Source: Defluviimonas aquaemixtae
GTDB taxonomy: Bacteria; Pseudomonadota; Alphaproteobacteria; Rhodobacterales; Rhodobacteraceae
Direction of reading: 5' to 3'
NCBI RefSeq assembly: GCF_900302475.1
Contig: NZ_OMOQ01000001.1
Span: 434,001 to 498,000 of the forward strand
DNA: 64,000 nucleotides
Part shown: positions 28,969-39,136 of the stretch, one piece after another
How the letters are laid out: each line of letters starts with the position of its first letter
How positions within the stretch are numbered: the first letter of the stretch is position 1
Position numbers and translations under genes: made by a program
The notes under the pieces: model-generated
Seen by the model: the letters and a program-made list of their open reading frames with translations, nothing else
Told to the model about the DNA's origin: nothing
The model's database searches: none

Positions 28969-30184
28969 CTGGGGGCGGTTGGCCGCTGACCGGCTGGATG
29001 AGATCGCACAGATTTCCGAGGCGGGCCCGGGCGTTACACGGCTCCCATTCACGTGCGAACACCGTGCGGCCATTGCGCTCTTGCAGGAATGGATGGAAGA
29101 GGCGGGGCTGCGCGCCCGTCTCGACGATGCCGGCACGCTTGTAGGACGTCATGAAGGGCGGAGGGGGTCCGGGACCTTCTACCTCGGATCGCACCAGGAC
29201 AGCGTACGTGAGGGCGGCGCCTATGACGGGATCATGGGTGTCGTCCTGCCAGTCTTGGCGATGCGCCGTCTGAAAGAGGCGGAAGCGCTGCCGCCGGTCT
29301 CAGTCGAAATACTGGCTTTCGCCGACGAGGAAGGTGTTCGGTGGCCAACCGCCCTGATCGGACCGCGCGCCATTGCCGGTACCTTCGATCCCGCGGTTCT
29401 CGCTATGGAGGACAAGGATGGCGTGACCCTGCGCGCGGCTATCGAAGCTTTCGGTCTCGACCCGGAGCGGATCGCCGACACCAGAAGGCAGAACGAGGAT
29501 GCGATCGGTTTCCTCGAAACCCATATCGAGCAGGGCCCGGTGCTCGAGGAATGTGGCGCGCCGCTCGGTATCGTCACCGCGATCTGCGGGATAGAACGGC
29601 ATCAGATTGCCCTTGTCGGGGAGGCCGGCCACGCCGGTACCCTGCCCATGGCATCGCGACGGGATGCGCTCGTCGGCGCTGCGGCGCTCGTGACGGAAAC
29701 CCACCGTCTCGCCAGCGCGACCAAGGATCTGCGGGCGACCGTTGGCGAGCTTCATGTCTCGCCGAATGGCGTGAACGCCGTGCCGCGCGAGGTCCGAATG
29801 ACGGTTGAGCTACGCTCGCCGAGCGACGGGATCAGGTCCGATGCCGGACTGCACATCCACGCCTGCGCAGAAAAGGTGGCGTCTGATATCGGGCTGCAAA
29901 TACGCGCCGAGCGCACCTACGCGCAGCCGGCGCAGCCCTGTGACGCCCGCCTCGCCTCGCTACTCGCCCAAGCAGTGTCAAATCTCGGCGAAGACCCGAT
30001 ACGGCTTCCTTCGGGTGCCACCCACGACGCTTCGGCCATGGCGGATCTTTGCCCAATCGCGATGCTCTTCGTGCGGTGCCGCGGAGGGGTGAGCCACTCG
30101 CCGCAAGAATTCGCATCACCGCAGGATCTAGGATATGCCATTGACGCCCTGGCAGGCTTGCTTCAGCAAATCGCGCGGATCTGA
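28961..30184 (+). CDS. M20 family N-carbamoyl-L-amino-acid hydrolase / allantoate amidohydrolase-like
   Basis: Predicted metal-dependent amidohydrolase that cleaves an N-carbamoyl or ureido group from an amino acid. About 407 residues. LGSHQDSVREGGAYDGIMGV holds metal ligands, and AFADEEGVRWPTALIG, LETHIEQGPVLEECGAPLGIVTAICGIER and GEAGHAGTLPMASRRDAL are the carbamoylase/allantoate amidohydrolase signatures. GATHDASAMADLCPIAMLFVRCRGGVSHSPQEF is the C-terminal part of the active site. The start is probably TTG at 28961, overlapping DUF1028; a longer frame has an unrelated leader. The two members of this subfamily cannot be told apart by eye. Confidence 0.86.
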   Translation: MTDWGRLAADRLDEIAQISEAGPGVTRLPFTCEHRAAIALLQEWMEEAGLRARLDDAGTLVGRHEGRRGSGTFYLGSHQDSVREGGAYDGIMGVVLPVLAMRRLKEAEALPPVSVEILAFADEEGVRWPTALIGPRAIAGTFDPAVLAMEDKDGVTLRAAIEAFGLDPERIADTRRQNEDAIGFLETHIEQGPVLEECGAPLGIVTAICGIERHQIALVGEAGHAGTLPMASRRDALVGAAALVTETHRLASATKDLRATVGELHVSPNGVNAVPREVRMTVELRSPSDGIRSDAGLHIHACAEKVASDIGLQIRAERTYAQPAQPCDARLASLLAQAVSNLGEDPIRLPSGATHDASAMADLCPIAMLFVRCRGGVSHSPQEFASPQDLGYAIDALAGLLQQIARI

Positions 30185-30431
30185 GGTGGAGGCCGGAACG
30201 TGTCTGGCGGCACAGACGTGGCGTGCCCCCAGATCGAGGGCAACCCTCAAGAGATCAGCGAGCAGCTATATCGCAAAGTGCGGACCGCGGACATTTGCGA
30301 ATCCGAAGAGTGGAGAGGCCAGTAGCGACTTGCGGGCATCAACGGTCTGACCTTGCCGCGCCGCTCACGAACGTCGGAAACGGGATAGCGCAAAGCGGCA
30401 GTCTGAGCTGTGTGAAAGCCCTGAGAGAACT
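30185..30431. other. Intergenic region without recognisable gene
   Basis: About 250 bases between the carbamoylase and the VOC gene, which face each other. Translated frames are short and broken by stops. A stretch around 30285-30400 looks like degenerate coding or repeat DNA but could not be assigned. No clear terminator. Confidence 0.4.
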
Positions 30432-31247
30432 CTACCCATCCTTGCGCGTCAGCGCGAACTGGATGCCCCATGGATCGGCCACCTGCAACCTTCCCGCATT
30501 ACGGTTGACGATTGAATCGTGGGCTTCCGGTGCCGCCAGAAGTTCCACCTCGGCAAGACCGGTAGCAGGGTCGCTGCGTGGTCCGGCACCGCGACTGTTC
30601 CAGATATTGGTGGCCAGATGGTGGTGATAGCCGCCTGAGCCGTAAAAGGCGGCACCGGCGTAGTGCTGCGTGAGGTTCAGGCCGAGCGTGCCAGTATAGA
30701 AAGCCTCTGCCTCGGGCAGGGAGCCGACTTGCAGATGGACATGGCCGACCACGGTTCCTTCCGGCGCTCCGTGCCACGAAGCCGTGGCGGCGGCGGCCAG
30801 GCTCTGGACGTCGAGCGGCTCGGTCACCATCGCAATCTCGCGGCCCTTGCGCGGCCACTCGTCGCGCGGGCGGTCGCGGTAGATCTCGATTCCGTTGCCC
30901 TCGGGGTCGGTGAGGTAGATCGCCTCGCTGACGCCGTGGTCGGATGCGCCGGTGACCGGCAAACCTTCAGCCGAGGCATGGTGCAGCCAAGCGGCGAGAT
31001 CGGAGCGAGCGGGCAGGAGGAAGGCGGTGTGGAACAGACCCGCCTCGCGCGGGGAAGCGCGCCGCGCGGCGGGGTCAGAGCGAAGCTCCAGGAGCGTTCG
31101 CCCGCCCGCGCCGAGGGTTCGGAGTTCGCCGTCCGAGGACAGCGCGTCGAGGCCTAGAAGCGTCTCGTAGAACGCTGCGACGGTCGCGATGTCGTTGACG
31201 GTCAGCGCGACACGGCCGATCTCGACGGGGGCGGTGCTGGTGTGCAT
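30432..31247 (-). CDS. VOC family ring-cleavage dioxygenase-like protein (CatE type)
   Basis: 271 residues with two vicinal-oxygen-chelate modules. The first has VEIGRVALTVNDIATVAAFYETLLGL and TDPEGNGIEIYRDRP, the second GTVVGHVHLQVGSLPEAEAFYTGTLGL and GYHHHLATNIWNSRGA. This matches the CatE/YfiE-type proteins annotated as catechol-2,3-dioxygenase, and the metal-binding His and Glu positions are present (VGHVHL, NGIEIY). The natural substrate is not shown; quinone-resistance roles are known for Bacillus members. It lies 35 bases before the DoxX gene stop side in the same direction. Confidence 0.88.
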   Translation of the reverse strand: MHTSTAPVEIGRVALTVNDIATVAAFYETLLGLDALSSDGELRTLGAGGRTLLELRSDPAARRASPREAGLFHTAFLLPARSDLAAWLHHASAEGLPVTGASDHGVSEAIYLTDPEGNGIEIYRDRPRDEWPRKGREIAMVTEPLDVQSLAAAATASWHGAPEGTVVGHVHLQVGSLPEAEAFYTGTLGLNLTQHYAGAAFYGSGGYHHHLATNIWNSRGAGPRSDPATGLAEVELLAAPEAHDSIVNRNAGRLQVADPWGIQFALTRKDG

Positions 31248-31282
31248 CTGGAGCCTCGCTCGGTTTGGTGACGCGGGCTGGA

Positions 31283-31717
31283 TTAGCGGGCCCGCGCCTT
31301 GTGAAGGGCGTAGGCGCCGTCACCGAGCAGCGCCTGACCAATCAGTGTGACGGCCCAGAAGGCAGGGAATTCCCAGCCGCCGTTAGGGTTCGAGAAGAAG
31401 AAGCCCGCCGAACCATGGCCGAACCAGGCCGCGCCGACAAGCACCGGGACAAGCGCGAGTGACACCCAACGGGTGAAAACACCCGCGATGAGGGCGAGGC
31501 CGCCGAAAAGCTCGGCCGCGATCGTCAGGTAGGCGAGAAAACCTGGCAGGCCGATCGAGTCGAAGTACCCAGCGGTGCCGGCCGGCGTGTAAACGGCGAT
31601 CTTCAGCCACACGTGGGCGAGAAAGTAGATGCCCATAGTGACGCGCAGGACCAGCGCGGCGTAGTCGGCATTGCTGGCGGCGAGGCGTTGGGTCGTTACT
31701 GTGTCATACGTGGTCAT
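31283..31717 (-). CDS. DoxX family membrane protein
   Basis: 144 residues with four hydrophobic segments; LRVTMGIYFLAHVWLKIAVYTP, IAAELFGGLALIAGVFTRWVSLALVPVLVG and FFFSNPNGGWEFPAFWAVTLIGQALLG are characteristic DoxX stretches. The start MTTYDTVT at 31717 has AAAGGA just upstream. It is likely an inner-membrane protein of the quinone or thiol redox type; related proteins are commonly controlled by a neighbouring LysR regulator, as here. It is followed 35 bases later by the VOC gene, so the two may form one unit. Confidence 0.9.
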   Translation of the reverse strand: MTTYDTVTTQRLAASNADYAALVLRVTMGIYFLAHVWLKIAVYTPAGTAGYFDSIGLPGFLAYLTIAAELFGGLALIAGVFTRWVSLALVPVLVGAAWFGHGSAGFFFSNPNGGWEFPAFWAVTLIGQALLGDGAYALHKARAR

Positions 31718-31818
31718 GGGTCTTTCCTTTGCATCTTGTTCGCGCCGAAATGGCGGATGCGTGGAACATGAAGCCATTCCGATTGAATAAAAATCCCATT
31801 CAGAGGAAGTAGATCGCA

Positions 31819-31834
31819 TCCAAATGGGAAGCAA
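31819..31834. repeat. Left copy of 16-bp inverted repeat bounding the LysR gene
   Basis: TCCAAATGGGAAGCAA ends one base before the LysR stop codon. Its exact reverse complement lies at 32750-32765, just upstream of the LysR start. With one gap the match extends to a following TCATG. It also lies in the promoter zone of DoxX, 102-117 bases before its start codon. Confidence 0.8.
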
Positions 31835-32746
31835 TCATGTGTCCGGAATTCCCCATCCTCCGCCCTTCTTGAACCGCTTGGCCATGAAATCCACGAGAAC
31901 GCGGACCTTCGCCGCGAGATGCCGACCCGGCGGATAGAGCGCATAGATCCAGAACGGGGGAGGCTCATAGACGCGCAACAGCCGTACCGTGCGCCCTTCA
32001 ACGATGCTCTTCGCCGCGACAAAGTCAGGCAATTGCGCAACGCCGAGCCCGGCTTCGGCGGCGCTGAGGCAGGCTTCGGCATTCGAGTAGTGCAGCCGCC
32101 CCTTGACCGCGACAGAGATCTGTTGGCCCGCGGACGTGAACGGCCAGTTGTTTCGGCCCCGAAAGTTGGTATCGATGATGCAGTCGTGGTTTGCCAAATC
32201 CTCTGGCCTGACCGGCGTCCCCCTCTCGCGCAGATAGTCCGGCGTGGCGACGACAGCCGCGTGCGCCTCGCAGAGCTTGCGCGCGATAAGTGACATATCT
32301 CCCGGTGGGCCTACCCTGATCGCAGCGTCGAAACCTTCGTCGACGAGGTTCGCAATCCGGTCGGAAAAGGAGACGTCGAGCGAGATCTCGGGATAGCGGC
32401 GTGCGAAATCGTTGAGCGCGCTGGCGAGTTGCACAGTGCCGAAGGTCAGGGGCGCCGTCAGGCGTACCCGACCGCGCGGTGTCTGGGCGGCATCGCGGAC
32501 GCTCTGATCGAGATTATCGAACTCGTCGATCAGGTGACGGATCTGCTCGAAATAGGCCTTCCCAATCTCGGTGGGTGACACCGCGCGGGTGGTTCGGTTC
32601 AGGAGCCGCACTGCGAGTTCGCTCTCGAGCCGCGACACCAGCTTCGAGGCCTGGCCCGAACTCGTCCCGTGCCGCTCGGCTGCGGCGGTGAAGCTACCGG
32701 TTTCCATGACCGCGATGAACATGCGGTCGCAGGCGAGGCGGTCCAT
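31835..32746 (-). CDS. LysR family transcriptional regulator
   Basis: 303 residues with the N-terminal winged helix-turn-helix (MFIAVMETGSFTAAAERHGTSSGQASKLVSRLESELAVRLLNRTTRAVSPTEIG) and a periplasmic-binding-like effector domain (LTAPLTFGTVQLASALNDFARRYPEISLDVSFSDR). This is the CrgA/DsdC-like group often linked to quinone or aldehyde stress genes. It probably controls the downstream DoxX-VOC genes, whose promoter zone has a copy of the sequence found 4-19 bases before its own start codon. The overlap of that sequence with its own ribosome site suggests autoregulation. Confidence 0.92.
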   Translation of the reverse strand: MDRLACDRMFIAVMETGSFTAAAERHGTSSGQASKLVSRLESELAVRLLNRTTRAVSPTEIGKAYFEQIRHLIDEFDNLDQSVRDAAQTPRGRVRLTAPLTFGTVQLASALNDFARRYPEISLDVSFSDRIANLVDEGFDAAIRVGPPGDMSLIARKLCEAHAAVVATPDYLRERGTPVRPEDLANHDCIIDTNFRGRNNWPFTSAGQQISVAVKGRLHYSNAEACLSAAEAGLGVAQLPDFVAAKSIVEGRTVRLLRVYEPPPFWIYALYPPGRHLAAKVRVLVDFMAKRFKKGGGWGIPDT

Positions 32747-32749
32747 GAT

Positions 32750-32765
32750 TTGCTTCCCATTTGGA
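32750..32765. repeat. Right copy of 16-bp inverted repeat bounding the LysR gene
   Basis: TTGCTTCCCATTTGGA, exact reverse complement of 31819-31834. It lies 4-19 bases upstream of the LysR start codon and includes the GGGAAG that would serve as ribosome site on the minus strand. It could be an operator. Confidence 0.8.
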
Positions 32766-32949
32766 CAGGATGATTAAATCACGTTCCATATTGCCACCGT
32801 TTTCGATGCAATTGCACCTGTCTTCCGCAACCTTGAAACACGTCAGGCCGCAGTCGCAGAATGCTTCGTCAGCACGTCCCGCCGCCGAATCGAGACTGCG
32901 TCGGCGCCCGCCGTTATCCCAAGATCACGATCTTGCGGTGATGGACGCC

Positions 32950-33233
32950 TTACATCTCGTTCGAACTCTGGCGCAGCACACCAAGCGCATTCGTCACGCA
33001 ATGCAACCACGCGTCGCCATTGACCGTCAGCAAAACGCTGCGAACGTGCCGGGTGAAAAGCCGCGTTCCGATGCCGGCTTCCAGACTGTCGAAGTGCCGA
33101 CTGAACGCGGCTGGAAACAACCCCGATTCGCGCGGCCGGGCGGCGAAGCCCCCGGTAAATCCGGTAGCCTCGAAGACGCGCATCCATTTCAGCGGCAGGG
33201 CGTCGAATCCGCTGGGCGGCGCAAGCGGAACCG
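32950..33233 (-). pseudogene. Truncated remnant of a LysR (GcvA-like) regulator
   Basis: Only the DNA-binding part remains, about 95 codons. ALPLKWMRVFEATGFTGG, FSRHFDSLEAGIGTRLFTRH and VTNALGVLRQSS match the helix-turn-helix, dimerisation helix and linker of GcvA-like LysR proteins. Substitutions in the recognition region (FPAAFSRHF for the usual PAAVSRQI) show decay. A stop follows at 32950, and no effector domain is found in any frame down to 32747. An in-frame stop lies just upstream near 33236. It diverges from the tmpA-like gene at 33328 and was probably its regulator. The rest of 32747-33327 holds no gene I can support. Confidence 0.75.
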
Positions 33234-33288
33234 TATCTCAGGTCAATAGATGATGAATTGTGTTTGTGCGCGACATTGGAGAAAGTGA

Positions 33289-35062
<1,774 letters not shown>

Positions 35063-35066
<4 letters not shown>

Positions 35067-35731
35067 ACCGGCCGGAATACATCTTCGACGCCGCATCGAA
35101 ACCCTCGCTGCCCTGGCACGAGGTGCCGCTCATCCGCGCCACAGAGGAGACCATGAAGGGGTATGGTTGCCTGGTGGACGACCCGGACACGTTCGAGATC
35201 GAAATCGTCCGCTGGCCAGCGCAGGGTTGGCGGCCCATCGACGAGGGCACGGGCGACGAGGGCGGCTGGGTCGAGGGGACGTTCGCCGGGACGTGGAAGG
35301 GCGATGTGCTTTACGGCGTCAACGATGCGGTGAAGGGACACTACGTGCTCGGTTGGTCGACCGATCCGCAGCGCGCATCGGCGGAAGCGCAATCGGTGCC
35401 ACGCGATCAGGTCCTCTTGTGGCACATGAACTATCACCCCGACGGCGGGCAGCTCTTCTATCCGCTCGACGCCAGCCCTTTCATCATCCCCGCGGCGCTT
35501 CCCGGCGACAACCTGGCGCCCGACAAGGTCGTGGCGTTCTGGTGTGACGGCACGCGCGGGCTCTACATCCATCCCGGCATCTGGCACGAAGGCATCTTCC
35601 CGGTCGAGGACGAGCAGCGTTTCCTCGACCGGCAGGGGCGGGTTCATGCCCGCGTCAGCGCCGATATCGGAAAGGAGTTCGGGGTCTACCTCGCCTGTCC
35701 GCTCAGGGCGGACCGGATCAAGGACCTCTGA
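35063..35731 (+). CDS. Ureidoglycolate lyase (AllA)-like cupin protein
   Basis: 222 residues. The cupin-like central part shows LLWHMNYHPDGGQLFYPLDASPFIIPAALPGDN, VVAFWCDGTRGLYIHPGIWHEGIFPV and a C-terminal EFGVYLACPLR, resembling AllA, which is normally about 160 residues; this protein has an N-terminal extension with GYGCLVDDPDTFEIEIVRWPAQGWRP. It overlaps the tmpB stop by 4 bases, so it is cotranscribed with the phosphonate genes. Ureidoglycolate cleavage has no obvious place in that pathway, so a different substrate or a support role is likely. It may be misnamed in databases. Confidence 0.75.
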
Positions 35732-35759
35732 CGGGCCGATATGAGGCGGGGCAGGGGCA

Positions 35760-35787
35760 TTGACTCCCGGCGCCTGCGCTGTATAAG
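35760..35787 (+). promoter_or_regulatory. Candidate rpsD promoter
   Basis: TTGACT (35760-35765) and TATAAG (35782-35787) with a 16-base spacer, close to sigma-70 consensus and unusually strong for this GC-rich DNA. It would give rpsD a leader of about 135 bases. Confidence 0.6.
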
Positions 35788-35890
35788 CCGCCCGTCCCGG
35801 GACGAAGCGCCCGGGTCATTCATTTGGTGTTGGTGGCCCCCGCGAGGGGAAGCCTGTCGCCCGCAAGGGAAGAGGACAACGCCCTTCATA

Positions 35891-35906
35891 GCCGCCCTAG
35901 GGCGGC
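35891..35906 (+). promoter_or_regulatory. Perfect palindrome in rpsD leader
   Basis: GCCGCCCTAGGGCGGC is a perfect 16-base palindrome 22 bases upstream of the rpsD GTG, just before the AAGGAG ribosome site. As RNA it could form a 6-8 bp hairpin with a small loop that affects ribosome access. S4 autoregulates its operon in other bacteria; a link here is only inference. Confidence 0.45.
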
Positions 35907-35927
35907 GTAATGAGAAGGAGATCAGCG

Positions 35928-36548
35928 GTGACCAAACGCACCTCTGCCAAGTACAAGCTCGACCGCCGGATGGGCGAGAACATCTGGGGCCGTCCGAAAT
36001 CCCCGGTCAACCGCCGCGAATACGGCCCCGGCCAGCATGGCCAGCGTCGCAAGGGCAAGCTCAGCGACTTCGGCACCCAGCTCCGCGCCAAGCAGAAGCT
36101 CAAGGGGCACTACGGCGACCTGACCGAAAAACAGTTCCGCCGCATCTATTCCGAGGCCGAGCGCGTCAAGGGCGATACGGGCGAGAACCTGATCGGTCTC
36201 TTGGAGCGTCGTCTCGACGCCGTCGTTTACCGCGCGAAGTTCGTGCCGACGGTGTTTGCCGCCCGCCAGTTCGTGAACCACGGTCATGTGACCGTGAACG
36301 GCCAGCGCGTGAACATTCCGTCCTATCGCGTGAAGGAAGGCGACGTGGTCGCCATCCGCGACAAGTCGCGTCAGCTCGCCATCGTGCTCGAAGCCGTTGG
36401 CCTGCCGGAGCGTGACGTGCCCGACTATATCGAGGCCGACCATTCCAAGATGACCGCCACCTTCGTGCGCACGCCGGCGCTCGGCGACGTGCCCTATGCG
36501 GTCCAGATGGAACCCAATCTCGTCGTCGAATACTACGCGAAGAACTGA
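35928..36548 (+). CDS. rpsD: 30S ribosomal protein S4
   Basis: Primary 16S rRNA-binding protein, 206 residues, starting with GTG at 35928 ([26 protein letters not shown]), with AAGGAG 7 bases upstream. The usual S4 domain is seen as [34 protein letters not shown]. An ATG at 35910 would add six residues and overlap the ribosome site. As in other Rhodobacterales it stands alone, not in the alpha operon, with its own promoter and terminator. Confidence 0.97.
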   Translation: MTKRTSAKYKLDRRMGENIWGRPKSPVNRREYGPGQHGQRRKGKLSDFGTQLRAKQKLKGHYGDLTEKQFRRIYSEAERVKGDTGENLIGLLERRLDAVVYRAKFVPTVFAARQFVNHGHVTVNGQRVNIPSYRVKEGDVVAIRDKSRQLAIVLEAVGLPERDVPDYIEADHSKMTATFVRTPALGDVPYAVQMEPNLVVEYYAKN

Positions 36549-36580
36549 TCGCGACGCTTCCGCCGGAACGGAACAATTCG

Positions 36581-36611
36581 GGGCCGCTGCGGGCAATCGC
36601 GGCGGCCCTTT
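36581..36611 (+). terminator. Intrinsic terminator of rpsD
   Basis: GGGCCGC (36581-36587) pairs with GCGGCCC (36602-36608), with inner GC pairs, followed by TTT. It lies 33 bases after the rpsD stop. Confidence 0.75.
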
Positions 36612-36775
36612 CGTGTTCCCGGCGCCGTGGCGGCTCCGCGACGCGCGCGGACGCCTCCATAAAATCGACAAAATGCATACCCATGTTCCCGCCCGACCAG
36701 GAATGCAGGGGGGACACAGACGTGCCGGCCAGCAGACAGTCTTTCGCGATCGCGGCGCCCGCCGGAGGCAACCGC

Positions 36776-37984
36776 ATGGAGCAGCTCGCAGTGCTGGTCC
36801 TGACCTGGCTTTCGGTTGTGTCCTTGGCGCTCGTCGCCGTAATGGCGATCGAGCGCGCGGGCGATCCTGGCTACGACTTCCGCTATTTCTGGCTCGCCGG
36901 GAAGCTTTGGGCCGATGGCGTGTCACCTTACGGCCCGATCTTCGCCGAAGCGGGCGCTCGACTGATTACAGAAGGCCATATCCCTGAAATTTGGCCCTAT
37001 CCGCCTAATCTCTGGATGCCGGCGATCGGTCTTAGTCCCTTTAGCTTGAACACGGCGTGGCACATCTGGCTCGTCTTCGAGTTGGCCGCACTCCTGGCCG
37101 CGAGCGCGGTTCTCGCCTTGGGCCTACCCGCCTCCATGATTCCAGGCGCGGCCTTGCGGCCAAGACTCGCCCGGCTTGCTCTGTTCTGCCTGCACCTCAT
37201 GCTGGTCGCCGCGCTGGAGGCAACACATCTCGCGGTCTATGTCGGTCAGAGCGCGCTCTTCGTCTATCTCGGCACAGCGATGCTGGTTGCGGGCCTCGCG
37301 CGCAGCTGGCGCGGACTTGCCGTGGCGGGACTCGTCCTCGTGTTCATGAAGCCGCAGGTCGGCGCCGCCGTCGCGATCGGTCTCATCATGAGCGGGCGAG
37401 CCGGATTCAGAATTCTCCTGACGGCGGCGCTGGTTTCCGTTCTCTTGATCGTGCCGCCGATGATGGTGAAGGGGGCAGTCGTCCTCGACTGGCTCGGCAC
37501 ACTCGGCGACTACGACGGGGTGACGCTCGCCAACATGGCGGTGGCGATGACCGGCATCAGGCATCTCGTCTGGATATTTGGCCAGATCGACATCGGCAAC
37601 ATCCCGGCGATGGGCATCACGCTGGCGGTTGGGGTAGCAGTGGCATTGCGCGTCCGCGCGGCCTGGCCGCGCGAAGGCGCGGACGCGGGGCGCGTGGCGT
37701 CCGACCTGGTCGTTGCAGAGATACTTGTCTTGCTCGCCTTCGCGCCGCTTCACATGTACGACTTCGTGCTGTTCGGCATCGGCGTCCTCGCTGTGATCGG
37801 CCCGCAGGGGCCACGGCTCGCCGCCGCCGTCCTCGCCGCCGCGGTTTTCGTGAAGCCGACCGATATCTTCGTTGCACTGAGCGGCGTGCATCCAAGCTCG
37901 TTCTTCCCGGGCTCGACATTCACCACCGTGGGCGCGCTGATCCTGCTTCTCGTCGTCCTGACCCGGCGCAGCACAGCGGACTGA
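36776..37984 (+). CDS. DUF2029 / glycosyltransferase family 87-like membrane protein
   Basis: 402-residue polytopic membrane protein with about ten hydrophobic segments. DFRYFWLAGKLWADGVSPYGP near the N-terminus (the DFxxYxxA-type loop with acidic residues) and WPYPPNLWMPAIGLSPF resemble GT87 mannosyltransferases that use lipid-linked sugars. GGAGG precedes the ATG at 36776; the frame opens at 36683 without support. Substrate and acceptor are unknown. It stands alone between rpsD and hisC. Confidence 0.82.
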   Translation: MEQLAVLVLTWLSVVSLALVAVMAIERAGDPGYDFRYFWLAGKLWADGVSPYGPIFAEAGARLITEGHIPEIWPYPPNLWMPAIGLSPFSLNTAWHIWLVFELAALLAASAVLALGLPASMIPGAALRPRLARLALFCLHLMLVAALEATHLAVYVGQSALFVYLGTAMLVAGLARSWRGLAVAGLVLVFMKPQVGAAVAIGLIMSGRAGFRILLTAALVSVLLIVPPMMVKGAVVLDWLGTLGDYDGVTLANMAVAMTGIRHLVWIFGQIDIGNIPAMGITLAVGVAVALRVRAAWPREGADAGRVASDLVVAEILVLLAFAPLHMYDFVLFGIGVLAVIGPQGPRLAAAVLAAAVFVKPTDIFVALSGVHPSSFFPGSTFTTVGALILLLVVLTRRSTAD

Positions 37985-38013
37985 CCGAGTTCACGCTGGC
38001 AATAATCGGGGCA

Positions 38014-38031
38014 CGCCGCTAATAAGCGGCG
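38014..38031 (+). terminator. Short hairpin between the DUF2029 gene and hisC
   Basis: CGCCGCT and AGCGGCG form a perfect 7-bp stem with loop AATA, then AGTTT. It ends 19 bases before hisC. It may be a weak terminator of the upstream gene or part of the hisC leader. Confidence 0.4.
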
Positions 38032-38050
38032 AGTTTCCGGAGGTGCCGCC

Positions 38051-39136
38051 ATGACCGATCCGATCCGCCCCATGCCCGGGATCATGGATATCGCGCTCTA
38101 TCAGGGCGGCGCCGCACATGTGGCGGGCATCACCGATGCCGTGAAGCTGTCGTCGAACGAGAACCCGTTCGGGCCGTCCGCAGCCGCGAAAGAGGCGTTC
38201 AAGCGCGCCGCCGAAAGCCTGCACCGCTATCCGCCGACCGATCACTCCTCTTTGCGCGAGGCGATCGGCGAGGTGCACGGTCTCGATCATTCGCGCGTCA
38301 TCTGCGGCGTTGGTTCGGATGAGATCATCCACTTGCTGTGTCAGGCCTACGCGGGCCCGAGTGACGAGGTGGTCTTTACCGAACATGGTTTCCTGATGTA
38401 CCGGATCTCCGCACTTGCGGCCGGGGCGACGCCCGTGTCGGTCCGGGAACGTGACCGCACCACCGATGTGGACTCGATCCTTGCCGCGTGTGGCCCGTCA
38501 ACCAAGCTTGTCTTCATCGCCAACCCCAACAACCCAACCGGCACGATGATCGGCAAGGGGGAACTCGTCCGGCTCGCCGATGGCCTTCCGGAACATGCGA
38601 TCCTCGTCCTCGACGGCGCCTATGCCGAATATGTCGAAGGCTACGACGGCGGCGCGGGACTTGCCACGGTACGGCCCAACGTCTTCATGACGCGGACGTT
38701 TTCGAAGATCTACGGGCTCGGCGGGCTCCGGATCGGCTGGGGATACGGGCCGAAGCCAATCATTGATGTGCTCAACCGGATCCGTGGACCCTTCAATCTG
38801 TCTGTCGCACAGCTCGCCGCCGCAGAGGCCGCAATGCGCGATCGGGCCCATGTCGGCTGGTGCCGCGACGAAAACGCCCGGTTGCGCGCCTGGCTGGGTG
38901 AAGCGCTGGCTGAAAAGGGCATTCCTTCAGACTGTTCCACGGCAAACTTCATCCTTGCCCGCTTCGCCGACGAGGCCGAAGCGACAGCCTGCGATACCTT
39001 TCTGCAACGCGAGGGCCTGATCGTGCGCCGCGTCGCGGGCTACGGACTGCCCAACTGCCTGCGCATCACGATCGGCGACGAGTCCGCCTGCCGGCGGGTT
39101 GCCCATGCCATTGGCCAGTTCAAGGGACAGTCATGA
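38051..39136 (+). CDS. hisC: Histidinol-phosphate / aromatic amino acid aminotransferase
   Basis: PLP-dependent class I/II aminotransferase, 361 residues. [11 protein letters not shown] at the N-terminus, [19 protein letters not shown] and [20 protein letters not shown] (the PLP-binding lysine is in [11 protein letters not shown]) are HisC signatures. The ribosome site GGAGGTG precedes the ATG. It overlaps tyrC by 4 bases, so the enzyme may serve tyrosine and phenylalanine synthesis as well as histidine, a double role known for HisC in several bacteria. The hisS-hisZ-hisG operon is 20 kb away. Confidence 0.93.
   Translation: MTDPIRPMPGIMDIALYQGGAAHVAGITDAVKLSSNENPFGPSAAAKEAFKRAAESLHRYPPTDHSSLREAIGEVHGLDHSRVICGVGSDEIIHLLCQAYAGPSDEVVFTEHGFLMYRISALAAGATPVSVRERDRTTDVDSILAACGPSTKLVFIANPNNPTGTMIGKGELVRLADGLPEHAILVLDGAYAEYVEGYDGGAGLATVRPNVFMTRTFSKIYGLGGLRIGWGYGPKPIIDVLNRIRGPFNLSVAQLAAAEAAMRDRAHVGWCRDENARLRAWLGEALAEKGIPSDCSTANFILARFADEAEATACDTFLQREGLIVRRVAGYGLPNCLRITIGDESACRRVAHAIGQFKGQS

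Noticed and set aside
30185..30431. Possible transposase or gene remnant
   Set aside because: Frames are short and no family motif could be named, so it is listed only as an unassigned region.
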